From assembly GCA_963680875.1 (NCBI GenBank), contig OY804575.1, positions 105,889,505 through 105,953,504 on the forward strand: DNA of 64,000 bases, given 5' to 3'. Below are positions 62,139 through 64,000 of this stretch, one piece after another. Each line of letters starts with the position of its first letter. Within the stretch, counting starts at the first letter, position 1. Made by a program: the position numbers and the translations under genes. The notes beneath the pieces were generated by a model. That model was not told the DNA's origin. It did no database searches and saw only the letters and a list, made by a program, of their open reading frames with translations. Source of the stretch: Bathymodiolus brooksi (Eukaryota; Mollusca; Bivalvia; Mytilida; Modiolidae).

Positions 62139-62775
62139 CTATATATCATGTACATCAGTAGCTTTCACCCAATAATTAAATTCTGAAGGCCTTAGCACAT
62201 TCTCCACTTTCCATAAATCTGCATCTGTCACTGTAATTTTCTTTAATTCAGATTGATAAAATGTCCCCTTAATAACCTCTCCATTATAATCCTTGATTAT
62301 GTATACCGGTACACTTTGTCTCCAACATCGTTGTGCAATAGTGAATATTTCGCCAGTCCATTTTTCCTCGTATTGCCGAGTCAATATATTCCTCAGGTGT
62401 GTAAGACGCACCCTATCGCCAATTTTGAATCCATAGCGAAGGTGTTTTATTTTTACAGGGTCCCCTTTTTGATCTGTCAACAATGTTGATATACGTACAG
62501 TCTCTTCGTTATCTTTTGTTACATCTTCTGGTGGCATATCTATGGTGATATGAACTGTTTGATTATATCTCTCTGCGAAACCATGTAATCTATCTATGTA
62601 CCGGTAGGATTGTTTGTAGGTAAAGTACCTGTATATTTTTATTTAAATTGTTTTAATCGCTCTTTCAGAAACAGACGTCTTGACTTCGTAATGAGCATAA
62701 AAATGTTGAACTCCTTCACGTTGGAATGCTCTTTGAGTAAAATGCAGGTTACCGAGGTAAGAAATAAAATGTTTT
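62139..62775 (-). pseudogene. DDE integrase C-terminal fragment (Polinton/Ginger type)
   Basis: The 132-codon frame starting at 62537 continues upstream in the same frame through YRYIDRLHGFAERYNQTVH, one TAA near 62646, and FQREGVQHFYAHYEVKTSVS up to about 62770. This is the second half of a retroviral-type integrase core, with the final catalytic Glu expected in the ETK/VKTSVSER segment. Then come KIGDRVRLTHL and EEKWTGEIFTIAQRC, the small C-terminal domain, and ENVLRP...FNYWVK, a shortened chromodomain-like end. The first half of the core is not found. No capsid or polymerase genes of a Polinton are in the window. Confidence 0.72.
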
Positions 62776-64000
62776 CGCGCTATGCTCTGATTTTCTTGTT
62801 CATGTAATGTTTAAAACAATTCAAATTTTGATATCTAATGATAGTTTGTTAAAAACACAAATATTTCGCAAAAATGTGCAGTTAAGTTTTTCGCCATATT
62901 GTTAAGGTAAATATTTGGATCATTTTAATAGTTCGTTACTTTTCGTATGCTCTTTAAGATCGCAGACTTTTGTAGAAATTTGACTTTAATGTATAAAATG
63001 AAGTCAATTTAACATTTGGCATTTCCAGCCTATAGTTCATTTAGCACATTCTAATTAGAAACCTCTTGAATTCAATAATTCACCATTTACAAATATGTCC
63101 ATAATTAAGGTTAACAAACTATGTCTACAAATCCTTACCTGCCAAATCATATCAAATTTCACAATCATTAAAACATTATTTGAATTAAATTTTCAATATT
63201 AATTCACTTTACCAATTTATTGATACTTGAGTTAAGTAAATACGTGGTTTTTTTTTCTTGAGATTTTGACAGGGAAGTTACATGGTTTTGTCTTAGTGGT
63301 AAATCTTTGTAAAAAGTCAAATGGGAGGAGAATTATGTCCTAAGGTTTTGTTTCATCTTTTCTTAAACAGAACCGCCCACAAATATAAGAATTAATACAT
63401 TTTCTATGCAGTGTTTGATATACTGCAGTCACGGTGTTTTTCTTCTTTACAAATAATTTAACAAATTAAAGGAGAAATTAAAAAGATGTCTTTTGCTATG
63501 TTTTGTGTGCAAATTTTATATAATTGTAGCACAATGTTAAATATGGAAGATGCTTTAAAATCCTTTGTCAATAAAAAAAAATATTTAAGTTAAGAAAAGT
63601 AGTGCATATCATATGAAAATTTGACACAAGATCTAGAGTACTTGGATCTGACTGTCGCTAAATGCTTGAAACTGTAATAAAATTATAATTAATTTCTGAC
63701 ACATCAATGCAAAAACAAATACTTTAATTTATGTTCATTACGAATATAAGTAATTAAATTTATATTATTAAGTATATGATATGTAAATGTTGATTTATTT
63801 TTACCAGCCCCAATTTAATGTTATTTGGTAAATATTTCAATTTCAATTCAATTCAAATATTTGTGTGATAAGCTGAGTGTGATATCACTGTAACTCAGTC
63901 CTTACGGTGAACATCGGTCCTTCGGCCCAAGACCCATAAAACTTTGTTCTGACCCGTAATTGTTTTTTTATCTAGAACTATATAAAAATTAATTCAAGAA
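62776..64000. other. Non-coding stretch to the window edge
   Basis: AT-rich, with no recognised gene, repeat family or RNA. Confidence 0.35.

Overview
The window is eukaryotic, AT-rich and intron-bearing, and very probably comes from a bivalve mollusc, most likely a mussel (Mytilidae). Three things point there: a split EGF-repeat membrane-protein gene with GT-AG introns, many tRNA-type SINEs ending in a 'gaaatattgttgaaagtggcgttaaacacc'-like tail, and an interspersed repeat containing 'ggccattgtgttgtc...ggtatcttc', which I recognise from mussel DNA. The assignment rests on memory, not a database search. No rRNA, CRISPR array or bacterial gene organisation is visible.

One host gene can be modelled. 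It lies on the + strand at 13286-28126 and encodes a secreted-then-anchored protein: signal-peptide exon, an EGF/laminin-like exon, alternating EGF exons of two types (A and B), a transmembrane exon, and a short tyrosine-containing cytoplasmic exon. All internal EGF exons are symmetric phase 1-1. One type-A exon (22056-22188) has a frameshift and a lost donor; skipping it leaves the frame intact. A further type-B exon at 3020-3163, with its upstream intron, is a distant copy of 20753-20896 and lies upstream of the signal exon, so it is either part of a neighbouring paralogue or an orphan.

Most of the rest is mobile DNA, much of it nested. 3.9-6.3 kb: a dispersed repeat (R) split by a Penelope-like element (reverse transcriptase, GIY-YIG nuclease, hammerhead-like motif) and by a SINE tail with an expanded (AATC)n array. 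8.0-12.5 kb: a decayed DIRS-type retrotransposon (gag, RT-RNase H, tyrosine recombinase). 15.3-17.1 kb: a foldback element with inverted minisatellite ends inside intron 1 of the EGF gene. 27.1-27.5 kb: a tyrosine-recombinase fragment. 28.5-30.3 and 37.0-38.5 kb: two copies of a segment carrying a LINE ORF1 remnant. 30.8-31.9 kb: a tandem duplication. 32.4-36.9 kb: a tyrosine-recombinase element with split direct repeats, itself hit by a TTAA-target DNA transposon. 38.6-39.6 kb: palindromic MITEs. 47.3-53.6 kb: a LINE pseudogene broken by a long-TIR element carrying a RecQ-like P-loop fragment, by a TAATC-rich patch, and by a second foldback element. 54.5-55.2 kb: another LINE fragment. 56.4-57.0 kb: a degenerate minisatellite. 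62.1-62.8 kb: an integrase fragment of Polinton/Ginger type.

The most unusual signal is that three separate elements (15.3, 48.0 and 50.0 kb) carry the same TAGTCCGA motif at or near their inverted ends. Two of them carry it as inverted arrays of a roughly 16-bp repeat, and the third as an ordinary long TIR with a perfect 9-bp target duplication.
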